From an uncultured Lachnospiraceae bacterium (lineage in GTDB: Bacteria; Bacillota; Clostridia; Lachnospirales; Lachnospiraceae): DNA of 55,937 bases. The DNA is taken from contig CANQBH010000010.1 of the NCBI GenBank assembly GCA_947589155.1, positions 1-55,937 on the forward strand, in the 5' to 3' direction. The notes beneath the pieces were generated by a model that was not told where the DNA came from, did not search any database, and saw only the letters and a list, made by a program, of their open reading frames with translations. A program made the translations under genes and the position numbers. Of the stretch, positions 41,426-49,583 are shown in pieces; the first letter of the stretch is position 1, and every line of letters starts with the position of its first letter.

Positions 41426-42868
41426 ATGAAAAAACAAAAGAAACAGAAACTGCCGTTGGAGGGCGACGCCAGGGTAGACCGCTTTGTCCTCATGACCGTG
41501 ACCCTGATCGACCTGATGCTGATCGCCGGGTACGCCCTTGATTTCTTCGAGGGGAACATTTCGATGCCCTATGCCGCGAGTTTCGACCTGCTCGTAGCGG
41601 TCACGCTGCTGCTGGACATCATTGTCTACAAGGTGAAGCCGGCAAAATTCCGCTATGTGGCGGTGGCGGGCTATATGCTGGTCTATGCCGACGCGGTCTT
41701 CGGAGCAAGGAACGATCTGACCTTTGTGATCGCGTTCCCGATCCTCTCCGTATTCATCCTGTATTACGACTACAAACTCATCGCATGGATCAGCGCCGTG
41801 TTCGGGGCAATCGCGATCCTCGACTGCGCCTATGTCGTCGTAAGGCACGCGCCACATTCGGGCGGCGCGTTCAATCTTTCCACGGTGCTGCTGGAAGGGA
41901 TCTGCGTCGTGACCTTCCTCGTGGTTTTAGGCAGGGTGACGGTGCTCTCCATTCGCAACAACGACCAGAAGATCGGGCGGATCCGTTCCATGTCGGATCG
42001 GGTCAACGCTTCCATCCGCGAGATCAACGATCGGCTCGTTCAGTTGAATGAAGCGTCAACATCCATGAAACTCGCGATGGAAGAAGTCAATACCGGCGTG
42101 ATGGATACCGCGACGGCCGTACAGCGGCAGATGGTGCAGACCGAGGAGATCCAGAATCAGATCGAGTCGATTCAGAACGCGGCCGGAACGATCCGCGACA
42201 GCGTGGGCGAGACGATGGCTTCCGTCAGCGAAGGCAACCGGGAAGTCGCCGGACTCGTGGAGCAGTCGCAGACCTCCGTATCCATCAGCGGCGACGTTGA
42301 GGAAAAACTGCGCAGGGTGCAGGAGCGCATGGAGGAGATGAACTCCATCACGCAGCTCATCGACAGCATCGCCTTCCAGACAAACATCATGGCGTTGAAC
42401 GCCAACGTCGAGGCCGCCCGCGCCGGTGAGTTCGGCCGCGGCTTTGCCGTCGTGGCTTCCGAGATCTCTAATATGTCTGCAAAGACCAAAGAGGCGACGG
42501 ACAGCATTGAGGAACTGATCCGGCACGTATCGGATTCGCTGGACGAGTTGGTGGGTTCCGTACAGAAGATGTCGGACGTCATCCGCGCGGAAGAAGAAAA
42601 GACCGGACGGACGTCGGAACTGTTTGGAAATATCGAAAAGAACACGCAGGAAGTTTCGCGCAACGCGGACGAACTGCTCCGCAACATGGTCACGCTGATG
42701 CAGGCGAATCAGGGAATCGTCGAGTCGGTGCAGACCATTTCCGCAGCGTCGGAAGAAGTTTCCGCCCTGACCAATCAGGTTCTGGAAACGGAACTGGAAA
42801 ACGCGGACGTGATCGAGAGCGTGGCCGGTCAGATGCAGGAGCTGGCCGAATCGACGGAAGAAGAATAG
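41426..42868 (+). CDS. Chemoreceptor-like protein with multi-pass membrane sensor
   Basis: A 480-residue methyl-accepting-type protein. Instead of an extracellular loop domain it has a compact bundle of about six membrane helices in residues 20-178 (VDRFVLMTVTLIDLMLIAGY; LIAWISAVFGAIAILDCAYV; LLEGICVVTFLVVLGRVTVL), no recognisable HAMP, then a cytoplasmic coiled coil with hairpin tip NIMALNANVEAARAGEFGRG (about residue 320) and LAESTEEE at the C-terminus. It may sense the membrane state, energy level or a hydrophobic signal. AAGGAGTGAACG precedes the ATG. The signalling domain is shorter than that of the receptor at 2583. Confidence 0.88.
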   Translation: MKKQKKQKLPLEGDARVDRFVLMTVTLIDLMLIAGYALDFFEGNISMPYAASFDLLVAVTLLLDIIVYKVKPAKFRYVAVAGYMLVYADAVFGARNDLTFVIAFPILSVFILYYDYKLIAWISAVFGAIAILDCAYVVVRHAPHSGGAFNLSTVLLEGICVVTFLVVLGRVTVLSIRNNDQKIGRIRSMSDRVNASIREINDRLVQLNEASTSMKLAMEEVNTGVMDTATAVQRQMVQTEEIQNQIESIQNAAGTIRDSVGETMASVSEGNREVAGLVEQSQTSVSISGDVEEKLRRVQERMEEMNSITQLIDSIAFQTNIMALNANVEAARAGEFGRGFAVVASEISNMSAKTKEATDSIEELIRHVSDSLDELVGSVQKMSDVIRAEEEKTGRTSELFGNIEKNTQEVSRNADELLRNMVTLMQANQGIVESVQTISAASEEVSALTNQVLETELENADVIESVAGQMQELAESTEEE

Positions 42869-42909
42869 AGGGTTTGCAGCCGTTTCTGTTGTGAAAAAAA
42901 TATCAATTA

Positions 42910-42938
42910 TTGTCAGGAAAGCCCCGCAACGTTATAAT
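42910..42938 (+). promoter_or_regulatory. Promoter of the hydrogenase operon
   Basis: TTGTCA (42910-42915), a 17-base spacer and TATAAT (42933-42938), 58 bases before the first start codon. No Rex-like palindrome is seen here. Confidence 0.8.
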
Positions 42939-42996
42939 GAAGAAAATGTGTTGTCTGTCAGTATTGACGATCACAGACAGGTAAGGGGGTAAAATT

Positions 42997-44838
42997 TTGA
43001 GCAGATTAACGGTTATGACAGAAGACCGCGCGGCTTCCACCACCAAGACCATGGTGCAGGAGTTCCAGCAGCGGATCGTCGCCAGTCCTCCGGGGGTCTG
43101 TCCGGTGGATCTGCAATTGGCGTTCCTCAAGGTCTGCCATGCGCAGAGTTGCGGAAAGTGCGTTCCGTGCCGCGTGGGACTGGGACAGTTGGAGTTCCTT
43201 CTCGAGGAAGTGATGAACAACCGCGGCACGATGGAGACGCTGGATCTCATCGAGAGCACGGCGCGCAACATCGAGGCGTCCGCGGACTGCGCGATCGGTT
43301 TTGACGCGGCCCGCATTGTTTTGCAGGGCTTGGAAGGATTTCGGGACGACTTTATTTCGCACGTTACCAACAAGCGCTGCCTCGGCGCGTTCGAGCAGCC
43401 GATCCCGTGCGTGGACCGCTGTCCGGCGCATGTGGACATTCCGGGCTATATCGCGCTGACGGGCGCGGGGCATTTTGAGGACGCCGTCCGCCTGATCCGA
43501 AAGGACAATCCGTTCCCAACGGCCTGCGCGCTGATCTGCGAGCATCCGTGCGAGGAACACTGCCGCAGGAATATGCTGGACAGTTCGATCAACATCCGAG
43601 GCCTGAAGCGTTCCGCGGTGGACGGCGCGGATCTGACGTCGATTCCGGTGCCGGAGAAGATGCCGTCGACCGGAAAGAAGGTCGCGATCGTCGGCGGAGG
43701 CCCGAGCGGTCTGACCGCGGCGTATTTCCTTCAATTGATGGGACATCAGTGTACGGTGTTCGAGGAAAAGCCGAAACTCGGCGGTATGCTGCGATACGGC
43801 ATCCCGAACTACCGCTTCCCGCGCGAAAGGCTGCAGGAGGATCTGGACTATATCCTTGCGACCGGCGTGGAAGTGAAGCACGGCGTGCGTATCGGCAGGG
43901 ATGTGACGCTCGAAGAACTTGAAAAAGACTATGACGCGGTCTATATCGCGATCGGCGCGCAGACGGACAAGAACTTCGATATCGAAGGCGCGGACAGTGA
44001 AAACGTCATCTCCGCGGTCAACCTGCTGCGCGACGTCGGCCTTGAAAAAGAGATCGACTTTACCGGAAAGAAGGTCGCCGTCATCGGCGGCGGCAACGTG
44101 GCGATGGACTGCGCGAGGACCGCGGTCCGCGCGAACGCCGAAACCGTGAGCATCGTCTACCGCCGTCAGGAAAAGGATATGACGGCGTCGCCGGTCGAAG
44201 TGCGCGGCGCGGTGGAAGAAGGCGTCGAACTCTATACCCTGCAGGCGCCGCTGCGCGTGGAAGCGGACGAGAACGGCAGGGCGGCCGCGCTTTGGGCGCA
44301 GCCGCAGATCAGCGGGCTCTATGACAGGAACGGCCGTCCGAAGTCCAATAAAGCCAACAAAGAGCCTGTCCGGATTCCGGCGGATATCATCCTTGTGGCC
44401 ATCGGACAGGAGATCGAAAGCGAATATTTTGAAGAATGCGGCATCGCCACAAAATGGAAGCGGATCGTGACCGACGAGAGCGGACGCGTCAGCGGCAGGG
44501 AGGGCATTTTCTCCGGCGGCGACTGTGTTTCCGGTCCGGCGACCGTGATCAAGGCGATCGCGGCGGGCAAAGTCGCGGCTGCCAACATAGACGAATACCT
44601 TGGTTTCCACCATGAGATCTCCGTGGATGTGGAGATACCGGAACCTCTGATGAACGACAAACTGCCGAGCGGCAGGATCCATCTGACCGAGCGCGAAGCG
44701 AGCGAGCGAAGGAACGATTTCCTCGGCATCGAAAACTGCATGAGCCGGGAAGAAACGGTCCAGGAAGCGGCAAGATGCCTGCGGTGCGACCACTACGGCT
44801 GCGGCGTATTGAGAGGGGGTAGAGAGTTATCATGGTGA
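42997..44838 (+). CDS. NuoF-like/GltD-like NAD(P)H oxidoreductase subunit of the hydrogenase
   Basis: A 613-residue fusion. Residues 1-125 resemble the C-terminal [4Fe-4S] part of NuoF/HydB (CHAQSCGKCVPCRVGLGQLE). The remainder is a glutamate-synthase small-subunit (GltD)-type flavoprotein: VDRCPAHVDIPGYIALTGAG and CEHPCEEHCRRNML for N-terminal Fe-S clusters, FAD motif AIVGGGPSGLTAAYFLQLMG, NAD(P) motif AVIGGGNVAMDCARTAVRAN, and GGDCVSGPATVIKAIAAGK. A second Cys set, CLRCDHYGCG, is near the end. It starts at TTG 42997 with AAGGGGG eight bases upstream. The stop overlaps the hydrogenase start by seven bases. It probably feeds or draws NAD(P)H electrons for HydA. Confidence 0.9.
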   Translation: MSRLTVMTEDRAASTTKTMVQEFQQRIVASPPGVCPVDLQLAFLKVCHAQSCGKCVPCRVGLGQLEFLLEEVMNNRGTMETLDLIESTARNIEASADCAIGFDAARIVLQGLEGFRDDFISHVTNKRCLGAFEQPIPCVDRCPAHVDIPGYIALTGAGHFEDAVRLIRKDNPFPTACALICEHPCEEHCRRNMLDSSINIRGLKRSAVDGADLTSIPVPEKMPSTGKKVAIVGGGPSGLTAAYFLQLMGHQCTVFEEKPKLGGMLRYGIPNYRFPRERLQEDLDYILATGVEVKHGVRIGRDVTLEELEKDYDAVYIAIGAQTDKNFDIEGADSENVISAVNLLRDVGLEKEIDFTGKKVAVIGGGNVAMDCARTAVRANAETVSIVYRRQEKDMTASPVEVRGAVEEGVELYTLQAPLRVEADENGRAAALWAQPQISGLYDRNGRPKSNKANKEPVRIPADIILVAIGQEIESEYFEECGIATKWKRIVTDESGRVSGREGIFSGGDCVSGPATVIKAIAAGKVAAANIDEYLGFHHEISVDVEIPEPLMNDKLPSGRIHLTEREASERRNDFLGIENCMSREETVQEAARCLRCDHYGCGVLRGGRELSW

Positions 44839-46553
44839 CCGCGAAGATCAACGGAAAAGAAATACAGGTGCCGAAGGGCACGACGATCTTAGAAGCCGCT
44901 GAACTGGCGGGATACAAGATCCCCCGGCTGTGCTATCTGAAAGAGATCAACGAGATCGGGGCCTGCCGCGTGTGCATGGTCGAGATCGAAGGCAAGAAAA
45001 ACCTTGTCGCAGCCTGCAACAACATGATCGAGGAGGGCATGTCGATCTTGACGAACAGCCCGAAAGTGCAGGCGGCGCGCAAGATGAATGTGGAACTGAT
45101 CCTGTCGGAGCACGATTACCGCTGCGCGACCTGCGTGCGCAACGGCAACTGCAATCTTCAGGATCTGGCAAAGGATTACAATATCATCGATATCCCGTTT
45201 AAGACCGTGATCGAGCGGCAGGCGTGGGATCCGCAGCTGCCTCTGATCCGCGACGGCGGAAAATGTATCAAGTGTATGCGCTGCGTGCAGGTCTGCGAGA
45301 AGATCCAGACGATGAACATCTGGGATATCGCGGGTACCGGCAAGCGTACCGGCGTCGGCACCGCAGACATGAAGCCGCTTGCGGAGACCGACTGCGCATA
45401 TTGCGGCCAGTGTATCACGCATTGCCCGACGGGCGCATTGCGCGAACGCGACGATACGGAAAAGGTCATGGATGCGATCAAGGATCCGGACAAGATCGTG
45501 ATCGTGCAGATCGCTCCGGCGGTACGCGCCGCATGGGGAGAGCATTTCGGCCTGTCCCGCGATCAGGCGACGGTCGGCCGCATGGTGGCGGCGGCGCGCC
45601 AGATCGGATTCGACTATATCTTCGATACGGATTTTTCCGCCGATCTGACGATCATGGAAGAAGCGAACGAACTGCTGGAGCGGCTGAGCAAAGGCGAGAC
45701 GAAAGAAATGCCGATGTTCACATCCTGCTGTCCGGGCTGGGTGCGTTTCATGAAGACGCAGTATCCGCAGGATACCGACTGCCTTTCCACGGCGAAATCG
45801 CCGCAGCAGATGTTCGGCGCGATCGCGAAGACCTATTACGCCAATATTCTGGAGGTGGAGCCGGATCAGATCTTCTGCGTTTCCATCATGCCGTGCACGG
45901 CAAAGAAATACGAGTGCGCGGTGCCGCAGGTCAACGACAGCGGCGCGAAGGCGGACGTCGATATCGCGCTGACGACGAGGGAATTTGTGCGTATGCTGCG
46001 GACGGCGCAGGTCAATGCGGCGACGCTCGAGGAGGAAGACTTTGACGAACCGCTCGGTCTTGGCACCGGCGCGGGCGTGATCTTCGGCGCGACCGGCGGC
46101 GTTATGGAAGCGGCGCTGCGGAGCGCGGTATATTTTGCGACCGGCAAGAACCCGAGGGCGGATGAGTTTACGATCGTCCGCGGGCAGGAAGGCATTCGGG
46201 AAGCGTCCGTGGAGATCAACGGGATCACGGTACGCGCGGCCGTTGCCAGCGGGCTCGGCAATGCGCGCAAACTGATGGAGCGGATCCACAACAAAGAGGC
46301 GCATTATGATTTTGTCGAGATCATGGCGTGTCCGGGAGGCTGCGCCGGAGGCGGTGGACAGCCGATCCACGACGGACAGGAACTGGCGGGCGCGCGCGGC
46401 AGAAGGCTCTATGCCATCGATCAGGCGTGCGAACTGCGTTTCTCGCATGAGAATCCTGCGATCGTTCGGGTCTACGACAAATTTCTGGAGAAGCCGTTGT
46501 CGCCAAAAGCGCATACGCTTCTGCATACCCGTCAGGCGGATTGGGAATTATAA
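44832..46553 (+). CDS. hydA: [FeFe] hydrogenase, multi-cluster (group A, glutamate-synthase-linked type)
   Basis: A 573-residue soluble hydrogenase interconverting protons and H2. Layout as in CpI: an N-terminal [2Fe-2S] ferredoxin domain (RLCYLKEINEIGACRVCMVE), a His/Cys [4Fe-4S] site (SEHDYRCATCVRNGNC), two [4Fe-4S] (CIKCMRCVQVC; CAYCGQCITHC), and the H-cluster domain. Motif L1 is TSCCPGW with proton-relay Cys299 and ligand Cys300; L2 MPCTAKKYE with Cys355; L3 IMACPGGCAGGGGQP with Cys500 and Cys504. All key residues are intact. A C-terminal tail of ~60 residues is present. Maturases HydEFG are not in the window. Pairing with a GltD-like partner resembles HydDB group A2. Confidence 0.95.
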   Translation: MVTAKINGKEIQVPKGTTILEAAELAGYKIPRLCYLKEINEIGACRVCMVEIEGKKNLVAACNNMIEEGMSILTNSPKVQAARKMNVELILSEHDYRCATCVRNGNCNLQDLAKDYNIIDIPFKTVIERQAWDPQLPLIRDGGKCIKCMRCVQVCEKIQTMNIWDIAGTGKRTGVGTADMKPLAETDCAYCGQCITHCPTGALRERDDTEKVMDAIKDPDKIVIVQIAPAVRAAWGEHFGLSRDQATVGRMVAAARQIGFDYIFDTDFSADLTIMEEANELLERLSKGETKEMPMFTSCCPGWVRFMKTQYPQDTDCLSTAKSPQQMFGAIAKTYYANILEVEPDQIFCVSIMPCTAKKYECAVPQVNDSGAKADVDIALTTREFVRMLRTAQVNAATLEEEDFDEPLGLGTGAGVIFGATGGVMEAALRSAVYFATGKNPRADEFTIVRGQEGIREASVEINGITVRAAVASGLGNARKLMERIHNKEAHYDFVEIMACPGGCAGGGGQPIHDGQELAGARGRRLYAIDQACELRFSHENPAIVRVYDKFLEKPLSPKAHTLLHTRQADWEL

Positions 46554-46578
46554 TACATCATTACAAGGAGGAACGGAT

Positions 46579-46743
46579 ATGTCAGAAGAAAAATTGGAAC
46601 AGCAGGAATGTACCCATGTGTGCAGTTCGTGCGGACTCGCCTGCGATGAGAAGAAGGACGGCAAACTGACGCTCGAGGAGACGTTAAACCTCGTTGGCGA
46701 TCTGGATTCGGCCGAATTGTTAAAAGCATTGGAGGATTTTTAA
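46579..46743 (+). CDS. Small Cys-rich protein downstream of hydA
   Basis: A 54-residue acidic protein. Residues 11-22 hold four cysteines and a histidine, ECTHVCSSCGLAC, enough for an Fe-S cluster or zinc site; the rest (KLTLEETLNLVGDLDSAELL) looks like one or two amphipathic helices. AAGGAGGAACGG lies before the ATG, 25 bases after hydA, with no terminator between, so it belongs to the hydrogenase operon. It could be an electron carrier, an assembly helper or a regulatory subunit. I do not recognise a family. Confidence 0.72.
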   Translation: MSEEKLEQQECTHVCSSCGLACDEKKDGKLTLEETLNLVGDLDSAELLKALEDF

Positions 46744-46762
46744 GATCCGCCGTTTTTGAGGC

Positions 46763-46791
46763 TTGAAACGACAGGCAATGTATGCTATTTT
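46763..46791 (+). promoter_or_regulatory. Putative promoter for tRNA-Leu
   Basis: TTGAAA (46763-46768), a 17-base spacer and TATTTT (46786-46791), 27 bases before the tRNA. Confidence 0.5.
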
Positions 46792-46817
46792 ATCTAAGTG
46801 GCTGCCGGGCAGCCCGC

Positions 46818-46899
46818 GCGGATGTGGCGGAATTGGCAGACGCGATAGATTTAGGTTCTATTGTCTTATGGCATGCAGGTTCAAGTCCTGTCATCCGCA
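46818..46899 (+). tRNA. tRNA-Leu(TAG)
   Basis: Acceptor GCGGATG/CATCCGC, anticodon stem ATAGA/TCTAT with loop TTTAGGT (anticodon TAG), a long variable arm (TGTCTTATGGCA) typical of class II tRNAs, T loop GGTTCAAGTCC, discriminator A. Confidence 0.95.
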
Positions 46900-46926
46900 T
46901 GGCGGAACAACAAAAGAAGGCAGAGC

Positions 46927-46955
46927 AAAAAACCCGCAAAACCGGCGGGTTTTTT
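46927..46955 (+). terminator. Intrinsic terminator after tRNA-Leu
   Basis: AAAAAACCCGC (46927-46937) pairs with GCGGGTTTTTT (46945-46955). Confidence 0.85.
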
Positions 46956-46972
46956 GCGGTCTTTTTTTGTGC

Positions 46973-46978
46973 TATAAT
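46973..46978 (+). promoter_or_regulatory. -10 box for the GH5-MATE operon
   Basis: A perfect TATAAT, 41 bases before the GH5 start; the -35 region is a T run from the terminator tail (weak). Confidence 0.5.
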
Positions 46979-47019
46979 GACTACGGTAAAAGCATTACAA
47001 AGGGCGAGGAGGAAAGGCG

Positions 47020-48111
47020 ATGAAGACCATGAAAAGAAAATGGTGCCTGCTCGGCGTTTTTTCCCTGCTTTTGTGCAGCCTGCCGGGATGCGGACAGGAA
47101 GCGCCGGAGCAGAACGCGGAAGAACAAAAGACAAGCGAAGCGGCGGAGCAGAAAGGTACAGACGGGCGGCAGGAAAACGAACAGGAAAACGACGGCGGCG
47201 CGTTGAGCGCGCTGTCGGTACAGGGAAGGACGCTCGTGGATGAAAACGGAGAGCCGGTGCAGCTGCGGGGGATTAGCACGCACGGCATCGCATGGTATCC
47301 GCAGTATATCAACCGCGAGTGCTTTTTGGAATTGAAAAACGAGTGGGGCGCGAACGTGATACGGCTTGCGATGTACACCGGAGAAGACGGCGGCTATTGC
47401 GCGGGCGGCGATCGGGAAGCGCTGAAACAGGCAGTCTTCGACGGCGTGGAGTACGCCAAGGAGTGCGGCATGTATGCGATCATAGACTGGCATATCCTTT
47501 CCGACGGTGATCCGAATACCCATCTGGAAGAAGCGAAAGATTTCTTTGCGGAGATGTCCGCAAGGTATGCGGGGCAGACGAACGTGCTTTATGAGATCTG
47601 CAACGAGCCGAACGGCGGAACGACTTGGAGCGCGGTCAAGTCCTATGCGCAGCAGGTCATTCCCGTGATACGGGAAAACGACGCGGACGCCGTCATTCTG
47701 GTCGGAACGCCGAACTGGTGCCAGTATGTCAACGAAGCGGCGGCCGATCCGTTAGAGGGCGTCGGCAACGTGATGTATACGCTGCATTTCTATGCCGACA
47801 CGCACCGCGACGATCTGCGCAATACGCTAAAGGACGCGGTCGAGAGCGGACTGCCGGTTTTTGTTTCGGAGTACGGGATCTGCGACGCCAGCGGAAGCGG
47901 CGCGATCAATACGGAGCAGGCAAACAGATGGATCAGCCTGTTGGACGAATACGGGATCAGTTATGTCGCGTGGAACCTCTCCAATAAAAACGAGACGTCC
48001 GCGATCCTGCAGAGCGGCTGCGCAAAGACGTCGCAGTTTACGGACGACGACCTTTCCGCTTCCGGAAAGTGGCTGCATGATATGCTGGCAGGAAAGAAGG
48101 CGCTTCCATGA
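47020..48111 (+). CDS. Lipoprotein glycoside hydrolase family 5 (endoglucanase-like)
   Basis: A 363-residue exported enzyme. The signal peptide ends in the lipobox LPGC (Cys about residue 27), so it is anchored to the membrane lipid, followed by a Gln/Glu-rich linker. The catalytic TIM barrel is GH5 subfamily 2-like: VQLRGISTHGIAWYPQYINR, WGANVIRLAMYTGEDGGYCA, YAIIDWHILSDGDPN, acid/base Glu in LYEICNEPNGGTTW, nucleophile Glu in PVFVSEYGICDASGSG, and YVAWNLSNKNETSAIL. It acts on beta-1,4-glucans or related polysaccharides at the cell surface. GAGGAGGAAAGG precedes the ATG. It overlaps the MATE gene by four bases. Confidence 0.9.
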   Translation: MKTMKRKWCLLGVFSLLLCSLPGCGQEAPEQNAEEQKTSEAAEQKGTDGRQENEQENDGGALSALSVQGRTLVDENGEPVQLRGISTHGIAWYPQYINRECFLELKNEWGANVIRLAMYTGEDGGYCAGGDREALKQAVFDGVEYAKECGMYAIIDWHILSDGDPNTHLEEAKDFFAEMSARYAGQTNVLYEICNEPNGGTTWSAVKSYAQQVIPVIRENDADAVILVGTPNWCQYVNEAAADPLEGVGNVMYTLHFYADTHRDDLRNTLKDAVESGLPVFVSEYGICDASGSGAINTEQANRWISLLDEYGISYVAWNLSNKNETSAILQSGCAKTSQFTDDDLSASGKWLHDMLAGKKALP

Positions 48112-49490
48112 AAGAACAGCAGGAGGAACTTTCGCAGTATGTAAAAATGACGGAGACGCCGATCCCGCGCCTGATCCTGACCTTATCCGTGCCGAGCATC
48201 ATCTCGATGCTGATCAACAACATCTACAATCTGGTCGATACGGCGTTTGTCGGGCAGCTTGGCACGAGCGCCAGCGGCGCCGTCGGGATCGTCTTCGGAT
48301 TCATGGCGATCATTCAGGCGTTCGGCTTCATGTTCGGGCAGGGCGCGGGCAGTATCCTCTCGAGAGCGCTGGGGCATCTGGATAAGGACAAAGCCTCGCT
48401 TTTTGCTTCCGCGGGCTTCTTCGGTTCCATGCTCTGCGGGCTGGCGATCACGCTGGCCGGTTTCCTGTGGCTGGACGATATCGTGATGTTTCTGGGAAGC
48501 ACGGATACGATCGCGCCGTATGCAAAGACCTACATCTTCTATATATTGATCGCCGCGCCGTTCATGAGCGGAAGCCTGACGCTGAACAATCTGCTGCGCT
48601 ATGAAGGCAAGGCGGCGCTCGGCATGGTCGGTCTGATGTCCGGCGCGGTCTTAAATATGGTCGGCGACCCGATCCTGATGTTCGGCCTGCATATGGGCAT
48701 TGCCGGAGCGGGGATCTCCACCGCGGTCAGCCAGATCGTCAGCTGGCTGATCCTCATGTTCATGTTTGTATCGGGACGCGCGGAGACGAAACTGCGCCTG
48801 TCGGACGCGCTGCACGCTCCGGCGGGCGTGTACGCGAATATTCTTGCGACCGGTTTTCCAAGCCTGCTGCGGCAGGGATTGAACAGTTTGACGACCGTGC
48901 TGCTCAATTCGCAGTGCGCCGTTTACGGCGACGCGGCGGTCGCGGGCATGAGCATCGTAAGCAGGATCATCTTTTTCGCGTTTTCCGTCGCCATCGGCGT
49001 CGGGCAGGGGTTTCAGCCGGTCTCCGCTTTCAATTACGGAGCCGGAAAATACTCCCGCGTCCGCGGCGGCTACCGTTTTACCGCCATGGTCTCGGAACTG
49101 ATCATGATCGTCGGCTGCTCGCTGCTGTTCGTCTTTTCGGACGGCCTGATCGCGCTGTTTCGGAACGATCCCGAGGTCGTCGCGGTCGGCGCGCGGGCGC
49201 TCCGGCTTCAGGCCATGGCCACGCTTCTGCTTCCTTTTTGCATGACGACGGAGATGCTGTTTCAGAGTACCGGAAAGCGTCTGGGCGCGACTTTTTTGTC
49301 GGCGCTGCGCAGCGGCCTGATCTTTATCCCGCTGCTTTTGCTGCTGGCGCGGTTCCGCGGGCTGGCGGGGATTCAGGAAGCGCAGCCGCTCTCTCTTGTG
49401 ATCTCCATGCCGCTGACGATTCCGTTTGCGATGGCGTTTTTTGCGAAACTGCCGAAGAACGACAACGCCGCGCCGCAGGAGCGGCTGTGA
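48108..49490 (+). CDS. MATE-family multidrug/organic-cation exporter
   Basis: A 460-residue membrane protein with 12 predicted helices in two homologous halves. The N-terminal half begins TPIPRLILTLSVPSIISMLI, followed by NNIYNLVDTAFVGQLGTSAS and FGQGAGSILSRALGHLDKDK; the second half has PSLLRQGLNSLTTVLLNSQC and GQGFQPVSAFNYGAGKYSRV. These are MatE-domain signatures; transport is driven by Na+ or H+. The substrate is not evident. The start overlaps the GH5 stop (ATGA), so they are cotranscribed, which is unusual for this transporter family. Confidence 0.92.
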   Translation: MKEQQEELSQYVKMTETPIPRLILTLSVPSIISMLINNIYNLVDTAFVGQLGTSASGAVGIVFGFMAIIQAFGFMFGQGAGSILSRALGHLDKDKASLFASAGFFGSMLCGLAITLAGFLWLDDIVMFLGSTDTIAPYAKTYIFYILIAAPFMSGSLTLNNLLRYEGKAALGMVGLMSGAVLNMVGDPILMFGLHMGIAGAGISTAVSQIVSWLILMFMFVSGRAETKLRLSDALHAPAGVYANILATGFPSLLRQGLNSLTTVLLNSQCAVYGDAAVAGMSIVSRIIFFAFSVAIGVGQGFQPVSAFNYGAGKYSRVRGGYRFTAMVSELIMIVGCSLLFVFSDGLIALFRNDPEVVAVGARALRLQAMATLLLPFCMTTEMLFQSTGKRLGATFLSALRSGLIFIPLLLLLARFRGLAGIQEAQPLSLVISMPLTIPFAMAFFAKLPKNDNAAPQERL

Positions 49491-49512
49491 CAATAAGGAC
49501 AGTTTTCACGTT

Positions 49513-49544
49513 AAAAGAGAACCTTATCGGAGGTTCTCTTTTTT
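49513..49544 (+). terminator. Intrinsic terminator after the MATE gene
   Basis: AAAAGAGAACCT (49513-49524) pairs with AGGTTCTCTTTT (49531-49542), ending in TTTTTT. Confidence 0.9.
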
Positions 49545-49583
49545 GTTAGAATAAGGCAAAGACCGAGGCGAGGAGGTGTTGTT

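Noticed and set aside
43006-44793. A 595-codon open frame on the minus strand opposite the GltD-like flavoprotein gene
   Set aside because: It is the antisense shadow of a G+C-rich gene with strong family motifs; its translation is Arg/His-rich with no recognisable domain and no ribosome site.
44889-46526. A 545-codon minus-strand frame opposite the hydrogenase gene
   Set aside because: Same reason: it mirrors hydA codons, has basic low-complexity composition and no family features.
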